Positions 8,789-17,923 are shown, counted from the first letter of the stretch. The stretch: DNA of 58,132 bases from Planctomycetota bacterium (GCA_015654675.1 JAATGM010000025.1:1-58132); one strand, 5' to 3'. The notes: generated from the sequence alone by a model not told the origin. Numbers and translations are program-made.

Positions 8789-11700
8789 ATGCTGGATCGA
8801 ATGCAACGATCGCCGGGGAGATTATTGTCGCGTCGCAAACGTCGCGCGACGATTCTCATCTTCGCAATGGGTGTGCTCACGCTGCTCGCTCTTGTCGGCG
8901 TCGGCGTGCTGGCAAACGTGCGCACGCAGCGCACGCGCGTCGAGCGCATCCGCGTCGGCGTTACGCCCGCGAAGCTCATCGACGGCGTTCAGCAAACCGT
9001 ACTCGAACGCCTTCGCGCCGATATCTGGGGCGAGCCGTCTTCGCCGGGCGGATACCTCACCGGTTCAACCGCCGCCGCGCCGGGCGGAGCCCGTGAATCC
9101 AACGAGCCGTTCGACGCGCCCGGCCCGTTCGACCGCTGGCTTGCTTCGACGGTTCCTTATCGCTTCGACCCGAACGCCGTCGTCGCCAACGACGAGTACC
9201 TCGTCTGGCCGCACGTCAGCTATCTCGGCAGCGATCTGATGCAAACGAGTGGTTTGCACAACTGGCCCGACAACTCGCGCACCGCCGCCGTCAACGACCC
9301 AACCGACTTCAATTCCGCGGCGACCAACGATGTAAAGCTCGCCAATGTCCCGGTCGCTATCTGGGCTCCCGCTAATTACAACCCGACGTACTATCCGTTC
9401 AATCCTGCCGTCTACCCGATGACTGCGCAGCCGCCGCCGATCCCCGGTTCAACTACCAATGTCACGATCGAGCTGGCGCGGCGCGTCTGGCAGTCTTTGC
9501 CCAGCGCATGGCGCGACGCGCACCGCTTCCCCTATTTCGATACCGATCAGGATGGCATCGTCGACCTCTACGACGCCGATGGTGACGGCGTCCCCGATTC
9601 TCCCATCAGCTTCGCACTGCCTTATTCAGGCACACGCAACGACGAGCCTCGCGAGGTCTATGCCGTCATTCGCATTGTCGACAACAGCTCCATGCTGAAT
9701 CTCGCCACCGCCGGCGCCCGCGACACCGATGGCGACGGACTCGGCGACGGGACTGACAACGGCGACCTCTTCTTCGCGATCGGCGCCGACCCCGACCGCC
9801 AGCTTCGCGGCCGCCGCACATGGGAAATCGGCCTCGACGCCCCGGCTAACGGTCCGGCTCTCGGCCTCGACATCGCGCCGATTCTCGACGCCGACCGCGG
9901 TGCGACCTTGGGCCAGCTCATCAACTATCGCTTCACCGGAAACTTATTCACGGTCGCAAGCCCGGGTTCGACTAACTTTTATTCCGATGTCGTCCGCCGA
10001 ATTCTTACCGGCGGCGCAAATCGCTCCGGCGACAACTATGGCCACTTCCGCGCGGCCGACGAACTCGCGTTGCATAATCGCAACGGCATCTGCAACTACG
10101 TCGGCGGCGGTTCCGGCGCACGCACCGACCTCGAATCCGCTCTTCCCGACACCCTCGGCGCTGCCGGCGGTTCGCCCGGACGCTGGGTCCGCTTCGTCGT
10201 CGATCAGTCCAACCCGTACTTCGCCGGCGGTCTCGGCCCCTACGGTGCGTCCGGCTACATCGCCAGTTTCGACACCGAAAATGTCGTCAATCGCGCCGCC
10301 ATCTTCGGCACCGACGCCTCCGGCAACGCCGTCCCGGCCCTTCGCCGTCCGTTGCTCACCACCATCAGTCGCGTCTGCGATCGTACGCCTGCGCCTTCTG
10401 CTCCTGCCAATCCGCTCTGGTCAACACTCTCGTCCGGCGGCCTGCTCGTCCCCGTCGCCCCGATGCAGCTTTCCAGCGTGGCCCCGGGTTCTCCGCTCTG
10501 GGAAAAGATCGACCTCAACGCCACTTCCGTGCTTGACGCGTATACTGTTACGGCACCCGCCCCGCCCGTCTCCCGCCCGCTCATCGACACCGACAACACC
10601 TCTCGCGCTATCTACCTCGGCAACCTGATTTGGGCCTTCAACCAGGCCGGTGGTGCCAACGGCCTAACCGTTCTGTCCGACCCGACCAATACGAGTACCG
10701 CCATTTCGCGCGAGAAGCTCGCTGCACAGCTCGCCGCCAACGTCTGTGATTTCCGCGATTTCGATTCCGCGCCCGTCGTCGTCGAAGGCGGCCCGCTCGT
10801 CGTGCCGGTTGCCGGCATGGAGTCCCAGCCCTTCATCACCGAGGTCTACGCCAAGTGCGTCATCGACGACACCGGCAGCACCATCCTCAGCCGCTACGCC
10901 GTCGAGATTTGGAATCCCTACAACCACGACATGCTCAATTACCAGCTTCGCGTTGAGGGAACCGGCGGCCTGAACTGGTCCGTCGCGATCGGAAATATCC
11001 CTGCCGGCCAGCGGATCACGCTACTCTCGCAGCCGCAGGCCCAGTTCGCTCTTGACCCCGGCATCTTCATTTCCGGCAACGTCCAGGACGACGCCGCTAC
11101 CAACGGCGTCATCGATCAGATCGCGTACAACGACGGCGGCCGCGTCAAGCCCCGACGAATCTACCTCATCCGCAACGATGCCGTTCGCTATGACAACACC
11201 GGCTCGCCCTTCATCGCCCCCTGGCTTTGCGACGCCTTCATCCTCGATCGCACCGAGGCCGTTGATAGCGCATGGCAAGAGGCCCTGCAGCCCCCCAATC
11301 CCGGCGATCCGCCCGACACGAAACGAAACTTCTACCAGCGTCAGGAGCTGCTCGATCCCGCCGACGCCACAACGATCAACTGGAAGTTCACTATTGGCCG
11401 CAGCCACGGCGAGCACCCCGCGACTGACACCGCCGCCCAGACCCTTGGCGCCACCAACACCGCGACCGTCTCGCCTTCGGCCGATTTGGTTCCTTCGATC
11501 TGGAATTTCCGCGACATCGGCTTGACGCCCGGGAACCCAGCAAGCCGTGCCTTTGAGTCTCCGATTGAGCTCTCGCGCGTCCTCGCCTTAGGAAATGATT
11601 ATCGCGATCTGGCCGCCGCCATCCCCGACGAGCCTCTTACTGTCCCTGAAAAGCTCGCCCTCTATCAATACCGCGCCATTGTCGCGCCGCTCCCGTCCAC

Positions 11701-12514
11701 GCTCACCGCTGCCGGCGTCAATCGTGCCGCTGGCCGCCTCGACTTCGCCGACCTCGTCACGCCCGGCGGCCAGCCGCGGACCGGCCTCATCCTTAACTAC
11801 GTCACCTGCAGCGGCGGCCAATTCGACGTCGATTGCCTTAATGGCGCTTGCAACACGGTCGACAATGACGGCGACGGCACCGCCAACACTCCCGGCGAGT
11901 TCGCCCGCGTCGCCTTCCGCCAGGCCGGTCTCATCAACGTCAATACCGCCCCGGCCGCCGTACTTCGAGCTGTGCCCTGGATGACCCGCGCCGAATCGAC
12001 GCCGAACCCATTCTGGGACTTCGGCCCGGCCATCGTCTCGCTCCGCGAACAGCGACCCGTCAACAGCATCTTTGGCTACCCCGCCGATCTCTCGGCCAAC
12101 GCTCGCGCCGGTCAGCCGTTCCAAACGGTTGCCGACGTGATCCACGCCAGCTCGGGCCTGCCCGAGTTTGACGTCGCCCGCCTCGTCGCGGGTGGCGTCG
12201 CACCCGCCGACAACACCGCCGCACCCGATTTGTCGCCTGACTACGATCGCACCTTCGACGGTTGCGCCTCGGCCGCCGCCGACCTTCGCGCCCGCGACCT
12301 CTTCCTCGCCCGCTGGGGCAACATCCTCACCACCCGCAGCGATGTCTTTACTGTTTATGTGGCCCTCATTGACGAAAACGGACGTTACATCCGCCGCAGC
12401 CGCTTCGTCGTCGACCGCACCAATACCGCCGTCGAAGACCTGGTCAGCCGGCGGCCGACCCTGCCGATCGTCATCGGCCGGTCCGATTCCGACTACTACG
12501 ATGATATGAGGTGA
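8789..12514 (+). CDS. Giant GspK-like minor pseudopilin
   Basis: A 1241-residue protein, about four times normal GspK. After a basic stretch (RRKRRATILIF) comes a hydrophobic helix to about residue 45 lacking Glu+5, as in GspK. Near residues 1045-1060 it has LINVNTAPAAVLRAVPWM, the helix-hairpin-helix signature of GspK. Inserts include acidic repeats of thrombospondin type 3/dockerin look at about 250-272 (DTDQDGIVDLYDADGDGVPD), about 311 (DTDGDGLGDG) and about 1024 (DNDGDG), likely calcium sites, and a lamin-tail-like stretch near 680-760 (VEIWNPYNH ... IPAGQRITLLS). Family knowledge: GspK caps the pseudopilus tip and binds calcium. The start is uncertain: ATG 8789 or 8801; ribosome sites are weak. 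It ends the H-I-J-K order. Confidence 0.82.
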   Translation: MLDRMQRSPGRLLSRRKRRATILIFAMGVLTLLALVGVGVLANVRTQRTRVERIRVGVTPAKLIDGVQQTVLERLRADIWGEPSSPGGYLTGSTAAAPGGARESNEPFDAPGPFDRWLASTVPYRFDPNAVVANDEYLVWPHVSYLGSDLMQTSGLHNWPDNSRTAAVNDPTDFNSAATNDVKLANVPVAIWAPANYNPTYYPFNPAVYPMTAQPPPIPGSTTNVTIELARRVWQSLPSAWRDAHRFPYFDTDQDGIVDLYDADGDGVPDSPISFALPYSGTRNDEPREVYAVIRIVDNSSMLNLATAGARDTDGDGLGDGTDNGDLFFAIGADPDRQLRGRRTWEIGLDAPANGPALGLDIAPILDADRGATLGQLINYRFTGNLFTVASPGSTNFYSDVVRRILTGGANRSGDNYGHFRAADELALHNRNGICNYVGGGSGARTDLESALPDTLGAAGGSPGRWVRFVVDQSNPYFAGGLGPYGASGYIASFDTENVVNRAAIFGTDASGNAVPALRRPLLTTISRVCDRTPAPSAPANPLWSTLSSGGLLVPVAPMQLSSVAPGSPLWEKIDLNATSVLDAYTVTAPAPPVSRPLIDTDNTSRAIYLGNLIWAFNQAGGANGLTVLSDPTNTSTAISREKLAAQLAANVCDFRDFDSAPVVVEGGPLVVPVAGMESQPFITEVYAKCVIDDTGSTILSRYAVEIWNPYNHDMLNYQLRVEGTGGLNWSVAIGNIPAGQRITLLSQPQAQFALDPGIFISGNVQDDAATNGVIDQIAYNDGGRVKPRRIYLIRNDAVRYDNTGSPFIAPWLCDAFILDRTEAVDSAWQEALQPPNPGDPPDTKRNFYQRQELLDPADATTINWKFTIGRSHGEHPATDTAAQTLGATNTATVSPSADLVPSIWNFRDIGLTPGNPASRAFESPIELSRVLALGNDYRDLAAAIPDEPLTVPEKLALYQYRAIVAPLPSTLTAAGVNRAAGRLDFADLVTPGGQPRTGLILNYVTCSGGQFDVDCLNGACNTVDNDGDGTANTPGEFARVAFRQAGLINVNTAPAAVLRAVPWMTRAESTPNPFWDFGPAIVSLREQRPVNSIFGYPADLSANARAGQPFQTVADVIHASSGLPEFDVARLVAGGVAPADNTAAPDLSPDYDRTFDGCASAAADLRARDLFLARWGNILTTRSDVFTVYVALIDENGRYIRRSRFVVDRTNTAVEDLVSRRPTLPIVIGRSDSDYYDDMR

Positions 12515-12731
12515 CCGAATTCGGCCCTCAAGGCCGCCCTAAATGCGTTTTTCTCTGGCGTGCGGTCAAGGCGACGTTCGCTTTACCCGGGCACGCGGAA
12601 AGGATAGGATTTATATGATTCGTCATGCCCCCAACCCTCACGCCCCGGGCCGGCTCGTGCCGGCTGCCGCCGCGCTGGAACACCGGCGGGATCTCGTCGC
12701 ACGGACGCGACACAACCAGCGGAGCCGAACC

Positions 12732-13739
12732 ATGAATGCCCCAGCACCCACCCGACGTCAGGCCTTCACGCTCGTCGAAATGCTGACCGTGATCGCCATC
12801 ATCACCCTGCTGATCGGGATTCTCGTCCCGTCCCTCAGCGCCGCCCGCACCGCCGCCATGAAGACGGCCGTCCAGGCCCAGCTCACCTCCATCAGCACGG
12901 GCAACGAAATGTTCCGCAACGACGAAGGCGAGTACGCCAAGTCGAATCCCTACACGTTTGGCCCCTACGGACAGCCTACGGCCCAAACTACGGCCATGAC
13001 CAACTGGGAGGTCGACAACCTCAACGGCGCGCACCTGATCGTCGACGCCATGATCGGCCGCGATTCGCTCGGCTACGACCCCAAGCCCGGTACCGGTCCC
13101 GGCGGCACCGTCGATAGTCGCTGGTCGACTGCCGCGGGCACGCCTCCGACGACCTACCCGCGTGCTCGTCGCAACCCGTACATCAAGCCCGAAGGCATTT
13201 CGGTCGCGACGGCTGCCAAGCCCCCGCAGGACGCCTTCGGCCCTTACAGCGTTACGACTCCGAATTCCTACTTGCCGCAACCTGATCCGGCCGACTCCAA
13301 CGCGACCGTCTTCGTCGACAAGTTCGGCTTCCCGATCCTCTACTACCGCGCCCGGCCGAACTCGACCCAGCGAACCGAAATCATTCAAACCAACAACGGC
13401 ACGGCCACCGACGCCAACATCAGCGACGGCGTCTATGACGGCCGCGATAACGCGCTCTTTACGTCACCACTCGGTCGCCAGCATCGCATCGCCGATGCCA
13501 CCGCGACGATCAACTACGCTTATCCGCTGACGGCGACGCAAACCCTCAGCAACAACTTCGCCGAGTTCATCCGCTCGTTCCGCGCGACCAGCTACATCCC
13601 GGCCACCAACCCGCCGCAGATCGACTTCCCGCGGCCGGTCAACGGCGAGACCTTCCTGCTGCTGACGCCGGGCAAAGACGGCATCTACGGCAATCTCGAC
13701 GACGTCGGGAACTGGACCGTCCTCTCCGAAGAGCGCTAA
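12732..13739 (+). CDS. GspG-like pseudopilin (prepilin-type protein)
   Basis: A 335-residue protein starting MNAPAPTRRQAFTLVEML: cleavage after Ala11, Glu+5 at E16, then a hydrophobic helix to about residue 35. The C-terminus has a TPGKDGIYGN...DDVGNW ending that matches the GspG calcium-loop pattern. The reading frame extends upstream to 12543, but the upstream part codes no recognisable leader and ATG 12732 gives a normal one. The 217-bp gap to the GspK-like gene holds only a small GC hairpin (12522-12536) with no run of T directly after it. It is followed by a strong terminator, so it closes the operon. Likely a further pilin-like subunit. Confidence 0.8.
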   Translation: MNAPAPTRRQAFTLVEMLTVIAIITLLIGILVPSLSAARTAAMKTAVQAQLTSISTGNEMFRNDEGEYAKSNPYTFGPYGQPTAQTTAMTNWEVDNLNGAHLIVDAMIGRDSLGYDPKPGTGPGGTVDSRWSTAAGTPPTTYPRARRNPYIKPEGISVATAAKPPQDAFGPYSVTTPNSYLPQPDPADSNATVFVDKFGFPILYYRARPNSTQRTEIIQTNNGTATDANISDGVYDGRDNALFTSPLGRQHRIADATATINYAYPLTATQTLSNNFAEFIRSFRATSYIPATNPPQIDFPRPVNGETFLLLTPGKDGIYGNLDDVGNWTVLSEER

Positions 13740-13768
13740 TCGCTCGCTCGGATGAGCCAAGAACAAGA

Positions 13769-13800
13769 ACGCCCGCGACATGACCTGTCGCGGGCGTTTT
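13769..13800. terminator. Strong rho-independent terminator after the pseudopilus operon
   Basis: A perfect 12-bp stem (13769-13780 with 13786-13797, GC-rich core CGCCCGCGAC) with a 5-base loop, followed by T residues on the + strand and preceded by A residues, so it could also serve the convergent gene ending at 13834. Confidence 0.9.
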
Positions 13801-13833
13801 CATTTCGGTGGAACGGAAACCGGATTGCGACTG

Positions 13834-14574
13834 TCAACCGCCCCCGCCGACGGCCTTCTCCAATTGCTCCTTCAACGCTTTGTAGCGAAAGTTGTTCTTG
13901 CGGTAGGGCTGCGCCCGAATAATGTCTTCAAGACAATCGCGCACGCGGCTCCAGTTGCCGCCCTTGGCCGCTTTTTCGGCATCGACGTACAGCTTTTCAA
14001 TTCCGGCATCGTCGATTTTCTCGACGCTGGTTGCCTCATGCGTCGCCGACATGATCCGTTTGATGAAAAGCGTGCTCCCCGTGGCGCCGCCGACGATGAA
14101 CAGCGTCAGCAGGGTAATCTTGGCCGCCGCCGAGCCCTTGATCATTCCAAAGACATCCGCGATGCGCATCATCGCGGTGACTTTTTTCGGCTTCTCGCCG
14201 ATCTTCTCGGGCGGGCCTTCCTTTTTCCCCTTCTTTTCGGCTTCTTTCGCTTCCTTCGACTTCGGTGAGACTTTGTCAAACTCCTCGGCGATCTTCAGGA
14301 CCTCTTCCTTCTTCGCCTCACTCTCCGATTGCACGGCCGCGCGCTTCTGGCGGGCCGCTTCGACCTTCGCCAGCGCCGCCTCGATGGCCGCGTCCGACGA
14401 GGATTTTGCGGATGAAGCCGGACCGGCCGACGACTTCGCCATCGCCGGTGCCGCCGCAGCGGCCGGAATCTTCAGCGGCGCCTGGCACCCGGGACAGCGC
14501 ACCGCCTTCCCGGCCAGCTCATCCTTGGCCTTGAACGTCTTGCCGCATTGCTTGCAACTGACCGCGATCGCCAT
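13834..14574 (-). CDS. Zinc-ribbon protein with coiled coil and one membrane segment, function unknown
   Basis: A 246-residue protein. Residues 1-35 form a zinc ribbon with CKQC (C7, C10) and CPGC (C27, C30), the layout of the MJ0042-type ribbon often found at the N-terminus of planctomycete and myxobacterial proteins. Then come an Ala/Ser-rich linker, a charged Lys/Glu-rich helix likely to be a coiled coil (about residues 75-140), a membrane segment (ITLLTLFIVGGATGSTLFI, near 170-190) and a C-terminal helical part that may be a TPR-like helix pair. The ATG at 14574 is chosen because the ribbon begins there; the frame is open to 14706 without a sensible sequence. It lies between two pseudopilin genes on the opposite strand. 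Role unknown. Confidence 0.75.
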   Translation of the reverse strand: MAIAVSCKQCGKTFKAKDELAGKAVRCPGCQAPLKIPAAAAAPAMAKSSAGPASSAKSSSDAAIEAALAKVEAARQKRAAVQSESEAKKEEVLKIAEEFDKVSPKSKEAKEAEKKGKKEGPPEKIGEKPKKVTAMMRIADVFGMIKGSAAAKITLLTLFIVGGATGSTLFIKRIMSATHEATSVEKIDDAGIEKLYVDAEKAAKGGNWSRVRDCLEDIIRAQPYRKNNFRYKALKEQLEKAVGGGG

Positions 14575-14653
14575 CGTTTTGCCCGGATTATCGCGAACTT
14601 CGGCGCGGCTCCACTTTGCTGCGCAACCCTGATGGATTATCGTTCCGTGCGGG

Positions 14654-15244
14654 ATGCGAGGCAAACTTCCCCTCGGATTATACGCGTCCAGAAACGTCGG
14701 CCCCATCAGCCGTTCGGCCGGTTATTGCGCGAGTTCTCGGTCGCTCCGGCCACGGGCCATGACGCTGGTCGAAATGGTCGTTGCCGTCACGGTGGTCGGC
14801 ATCGCTCTCTTCTTGCTGGTCGGGTCGGCCCGCCTCATCCGCGAAGACGCCCGCAGTCAGCTCGCTCGCCAACTGCTCACCACGCTCGATCGCGCCCTGA
14901 TCGCCTACCAGATTGCCGAAAACGCCTACCCAGTCGCGCCCGACGAGGATGCTGATTTCGCCGTCGCAGCCCTGCTCGCCTCGCCGGCCACTCACGGTCT
15001 CGCCGCCGAACTCCCCGATTCCCTCTGGAATGCCGCCCGCCCGCACACGCTGGTCGACCCGTGGGGCCGGCCGCTCCGCTATCTGTCCGATCCGCTCCGT
15101 CATCCGTACGTCCGCACCAACGAAAACCGGCCGGTCTTCGTCTCGGCCGGGCGCGATGGCGACTTCTCCGAGGCCGCCGAGGGCGACAACCTTCGCAGCG
15201 ACGACCCCGACGATGCCGGCTTCCGCCGCTCCGTCCGCAATTGA
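14654..15244 (+). CDS. GspG-like pseudopilin next to pgk
   Basis: A 196-residue prepilin-like protein. RPRAMTLVEMVVAV gives cleavage after Ala35, Met+1 and Glu+5 (E40); the leader of 35 residues is long, so a later start is possible though no good internal one is seen before the cleavage site. The C-terminus has DPWGRPLRY and SAGRDGDF, the GspG calcium-end hallmarks, and lies closer to normal GspG length than the paralogue at 4558. It is 61 bases upstream of pgk and may be co-transcribed with it, an odd pairing of a surface fibre subunit with a glycolytic enzyme. Confidence 0.8.
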   Translation: MRGKLPLGLYASRNVGPISRSAGYCASSRSLRPRAMTLVEMVVAVTVVGIALFLLVGSARLIREDARSQLARQLLTTLDRALIAYQIAENAYPVAPDEDADFAVAALLASPATHGLAAELPDSLWNAARPHTLVDPWGRPLRYLSDPLRHPYVRTNENRPVFVSAGRDGDFSEAAEGDNLRSDDPDDAGFRRSVRN

Positions 15245-15305
15245 CGGACACGGGCCCGCCTCGCATCATGGTCGTCCGGGAAAGATCCTGCGGGAGATTC
15301 CGGTC

Positions 15306-16550
15306 ATGCCCAAAAGAACCATCGATCAGGTCGACGTCACCGGACGCCGCGTCCTGATGCGCGTCGATTTCAACGTCCCCATCGAAGATGGCCGAATCAC
15401 CGACGATCGCCGAATTGTCCAGGCCCTGCCGTCCATCCGTAGCGTCCTCGATCGCGGTGGCCGGCTGATCCTCATGAGCCACCTGGGCCGCCCGGAAGGA
15501 AAGGGCTTCGAGGAGGCCTACTCCCTGGAACCCGTCGGCCGCCGCCTCGGCGAGTTGCTCAACCGCGAAGTAGCCCTGGCCGCCGACTGCATCGGCACCG
15601 CCGTCGCAGAGCGTGCCGCAGCCCTCAAGAACGAAGAGTGCTTCCTTCTCGAAAACCTCCGCTTTCACGCCGAGGAAACCCTGATCGACAAGGCGAAAAA
15701 GAACCCCGACAAGCGCCTCACCCCGGAACAGGCCTCCCGGGTTGACGCCTTTGCGAACGCCCTCGCTTCCCTGGGCGCGCTCTACTGCAACGACGCCTTC
15801 GGAACCTGCCACCGCCGGCATGTCAGCATGTACGACGTCCCCATGAAAATCGGCGCCGGCCGTCGCGTCTGCGGCTTCCTCCTCAAAAAGGAATTGCAAT
15901 TCCTGGGCGATGCCCTGCATGCCCCGCGCCGGCCGTTCGTGGCCATCCTCGGCGGCGCAAAGGTCAGTGACAAAATCGGCGTTATCGAAAGTCTCCTCCC
16001 CAAGGTCGACCGCCTCATTGTCGGCGGCGCCATGGCTTACACCTTTTTCGCCGCCCGCGGAGCCGACATCGGCAAGAGTCTCTGTGAGCAGGATAAGGTC
16101 GAACTAGCCCGCAAGCTCATTGACAAGGCCGGCGACAAGCTCGTCCTCCCGCTCGACAGCGTCTGTGCCGCAGAATTGCGCGCCGGCGTCGAAACGCGCG
16201 TCTGTGACAGCTCGATTCCCGCCGACCTGATGGGCCTCGATATCGGCCCGCGCTCGATCGAGCGCTTCAGCGAAGTCGTAAAGGCCGCCAAAACTGTCGT
16301 CTGGAACGGCCCAATGGGCGCGTTCGAGACCAAGCCGTTTCACGTTGGCACCGCCGCAATCGCGGCCGCCCTCGCCGAAGCGACCAAGAAGGGCGCAACC
16401 ACCATCATCGGCGGCGGCGACTCGGCCGCAGCCGTCGAACAGGCCGGCCTGGCCGATAGCATGACCCACATCTCCACCGGCGGCGGCGCCAGTCTCGAAT
16501 TCCTTGAAGGCAAGCCCTTCGCCACAATCGATATCCTCGACGAGGCCTGA
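15306..16550 (+). CDS. pgk: Phosphoglycerate kinase
   Basis: A 414-residue glycolytic enzyme that transfers phosphate from 1,3-bisphosphoglycerate to ADP. Family landmarks are [12 protein letters not shown] at the N-terminus, [22 protein letters not shown] (usually NDAFGTAHRAH), [24 protein letters not shown] and [11 protein letters not shown], in the expected order across both lobes. The frame is open upstream to 14913, but the ATG at 15306 with a GGGAGA ribosome site starts exactly at the family N-terminus. It is followed 11 bases later by rpe, forming a sugar-phosphate operon. Slightly longer than the usual 395-400 residues because of an insert near residues 120-140. Confidence 0.96.
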   Translation: MPKRTIDQVDVTGRRVLMRVDFNVPIEDGRITDDRRIVQALPSIRSVLDRGGRLILMSHLGRPEGKGFEEAYSLEPVGRRLGELLNREVALAADCIGTAVAERAAALKNEECFLLENLRFHAEETLIDKAKKNPDKRLTPEQASRVDAFANALASLGALYCNDAFGTCHRRHVSMYDVPMKIGAGRRVCGFLLKKELQFLGDALHAPRRPFVAILGGAKVSDKIGVIESLLPKVDRLIVGGAMAYTFFAARGADIGKSLCEQDKVELARKLIDKAGDKLVLPLDSVCAAELRAGVETRVCDSSIPADLMGLDIGPRSIERFSEVVKAAKTVVWNGPMGAFETKPFHVGTAAIAAALAEATKKGATTIIGGGDSAAAVEQAGLADSMTHISTGGGASLEFLEGKPFATIDILDEA

Positions 16551-16561
16551 TCGCTGCTCCG

Positions 16562-17257
16562 ATGCCGACTAACCCGCTCGCACAGCCCCGCATCCGCATC
16601 GCGCCGTCGCTGCTTGCGTCCGATTTTTCGCAACTTCGCGACGAACTACAGCGCATCGAAACCGGCGGCGCGGACGTCGTCCACCTCGACATCATGGACG
16701 GCCACTACGTCAGCAACATCAGCTTCGGTATTCCCGTCATTGAAAAAATCCGCCCCGTCACGAAGCTCTTCTTCGACACCCACCTGATGATCGACCAGCC
16801 CCATCGCTACGCCGAGGCCTTCGTCAAAGCCGGCTCCAATGGAATCACTTTTCATACCGAAGTCGTGACGGAGCCGTTTGAGCTGATCGAATACCTCCGC
16901 AAGCTCGGCGCGACGGTCGGCGTCAGCCTCAACCCCAAGACCCCGGCCATCGACATCGAGCAATATCTGTCGCACGTCGATCTCGTAAACGTCATGACCG
17001 TCGAGCCCGGTTTCGGCGGTCAGAAGTTTCTGTCCGACATGCTCGACAAAGTCACCGAGCTGGCCAAACGCCTCCGTCCCGAGCAGCGCCTCGAAGTTGA
17101 TGGCGGCATCAATGAAGAAACGGTTCAACGCGCCGTAACCGCCGGGGCCGACATGCTCGTCGCCGGAACGGCCGTCTTTCGCGCACCCAGACCGGCCGAT
17201 GCGATCGCGACGCTTCGCCGGCAGGCGGAGGCAGTGTGGAAACACAAGACGGCGTAA
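16562..17257 (+). CDS. rpe: Ribulose-phosphate 3-epimerase
   Basis: A 231-residue TIM-barrel enzyme interconverting ribulose 5-phosphate and xylulose 5-phosphate. Visible signatures are [23 protein letters not shown] (metal ligands H41 and D43), [22 protein letters not shown] and [10 protein letters not shown], the last two lining the phosphate site. Length is normal. It begins 11 bases after pgk and its last 22 bases overlap the next gene, so the three are probably co-translated. Links glycolysis to the pentose phosphate pathway. Confidence 0.96.
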   Translation: MPTNPLAQPRIRIAPSLLASDFSQLRDELQRIETGGADVVHLDIMDGHYVSNISFGIPVIEKIRPVTKLFFDTHLMIDQPHRYAEAFVKAGSNGITFHTEVVTEPFELIEYLRKLGATVGVSLNPKTPAIDIEQYLSHVDLVNVMTVEPGFGGQKFLSDMLDKVTELAKRLRPEQRLEVDGGINEETVQRAVTAGADMLVAGTAVFRAPRPADAIATLRRQAEAVWKHKTA

Positions 17258-17862
17258 GGCAGATCATCCTCGTTCCCTGGGGCCGCACCGAGTGGGATGC
17301 CCAGGATCGCCTCGTCGGCCATACCGATGTCCCCCTCAGTGATGAAGGCAAGCTCGAAGCCCGCCACATCGCCGCCGCCGTCGCCAGTCTTCGGCCCGCA
17401 GCGCTTTACGCCGGCCCGGACGAGCCGGCGAAGCAGACCGCCGAAATCCTTTCCGAGCACCTGCGTCTGAAGGTGCGGGAAAAAGAGGAGCTGCATGAGG
17501 TCAATCTCGGTCACTGGTCAGGACTGACCGAGGCCGAGTTCCGCGAACGATTCCCAAGCGTGCACCAGATGTGGCGCGACGATCCGACCGCGATTCAGCC
17601 GCCGGAAGGCGAGTCGCTCGACGAGGCCGCGCTACGTCTCGACGCGGCCGTCGCTGCCCTGCTGAAACGATCCCGCACCCTGCAGCCCGTCATTCTCATC
17701 ACCGGCCCGTTCGCCATCGCCGCCATGTCGCTCCGCTTGACTGGTCAGCCCCTTTCAATGTTTTGGCAGCAACTCGAGGACCAGCAACGTTGGATCGTCG
17801 TGCCGCTGCCCCCGGCAGGGGGGCGCGGTGGGGGCCGGCCGCCGCGCCGCGCCGCGGGCTAG
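17236..17862 (+). CDS. Histidine-phosphatase (phosphoglycerate mutase) superfamily protein lacking catalytic residues
   Basis: A 208-residue protein that follows the phosphoglycerate mutase/histidine phosphatase layout: strand then GRTEWDAQDRLVGHTDVPLSDEGKLEA, the QTAEIL helix, LHEVNLGHWSGL and a late strand-helix unit. However the RHG motif is PWG (P14-W15-G16), the second catalytic Arg in the SSxLxRAxQTA segment is Pro (AGPDEPAKQTA), and the second His of the late motif is missing (LITGPFAI). Only the acid Glu88 remains. By family knowledge R-H-R-H is required for phosphohistidine chemistry, so I infer a pseudoenzyme with a binding or regulatory role. It overlaps rpe by 22 bases. The Gly/Arg-rich C-terminus is also odd. 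Confidence 0.82.
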   Translation: METQDGVRQIILVPWGRTEWDAQDRLVGHTDVPLSDEGKLEARHIAAAVASLRPAALYAGPDEPAKQTAEILSEHLRLKVREKEELHEVNLGHWSGLTEAEFRERFPSVHQMWRDDPTAIQPPEGESLDEAALRLDAAVAALLKRSRTLQPVILITGPFAIAAMSLRLTGQPLSMFWQQLEDQQRWIVVPLPPAGGRGGGRPPRRAAG

Positions 17863-17894
17863 CAAACCGACTTCGCCACGCTTCCAAAAAACGC

Positions 17895-17923
17895 TTGACT
17901 CTCGACCCTTACCATTGTGAAAT
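17895..17923 (+). promoter_or_regulatory. Possible sigma-70 type promoter before the aldolase gene
   Basis: TTGACT at 17895-17900 and TGAAAT at 17918-17923, 17 bases apart, lie about 90 bases upstream of the aldolase start in a 148-bp gap. The -35 matches 5 of 6 and the -10 matches 4 of 6 consensus positions. Consensus use in this organism is not known. Confidence 0.4.

Noticed and set aside
9535-9600. Calcium-type repeats as evidence for a cellulosomal dockerin
   Set aside because: The repeats lie inside a GspK-like protein with pseudopilin N-terminus, not in a dockerin pair at a C-terminus, and no cohesin is near.
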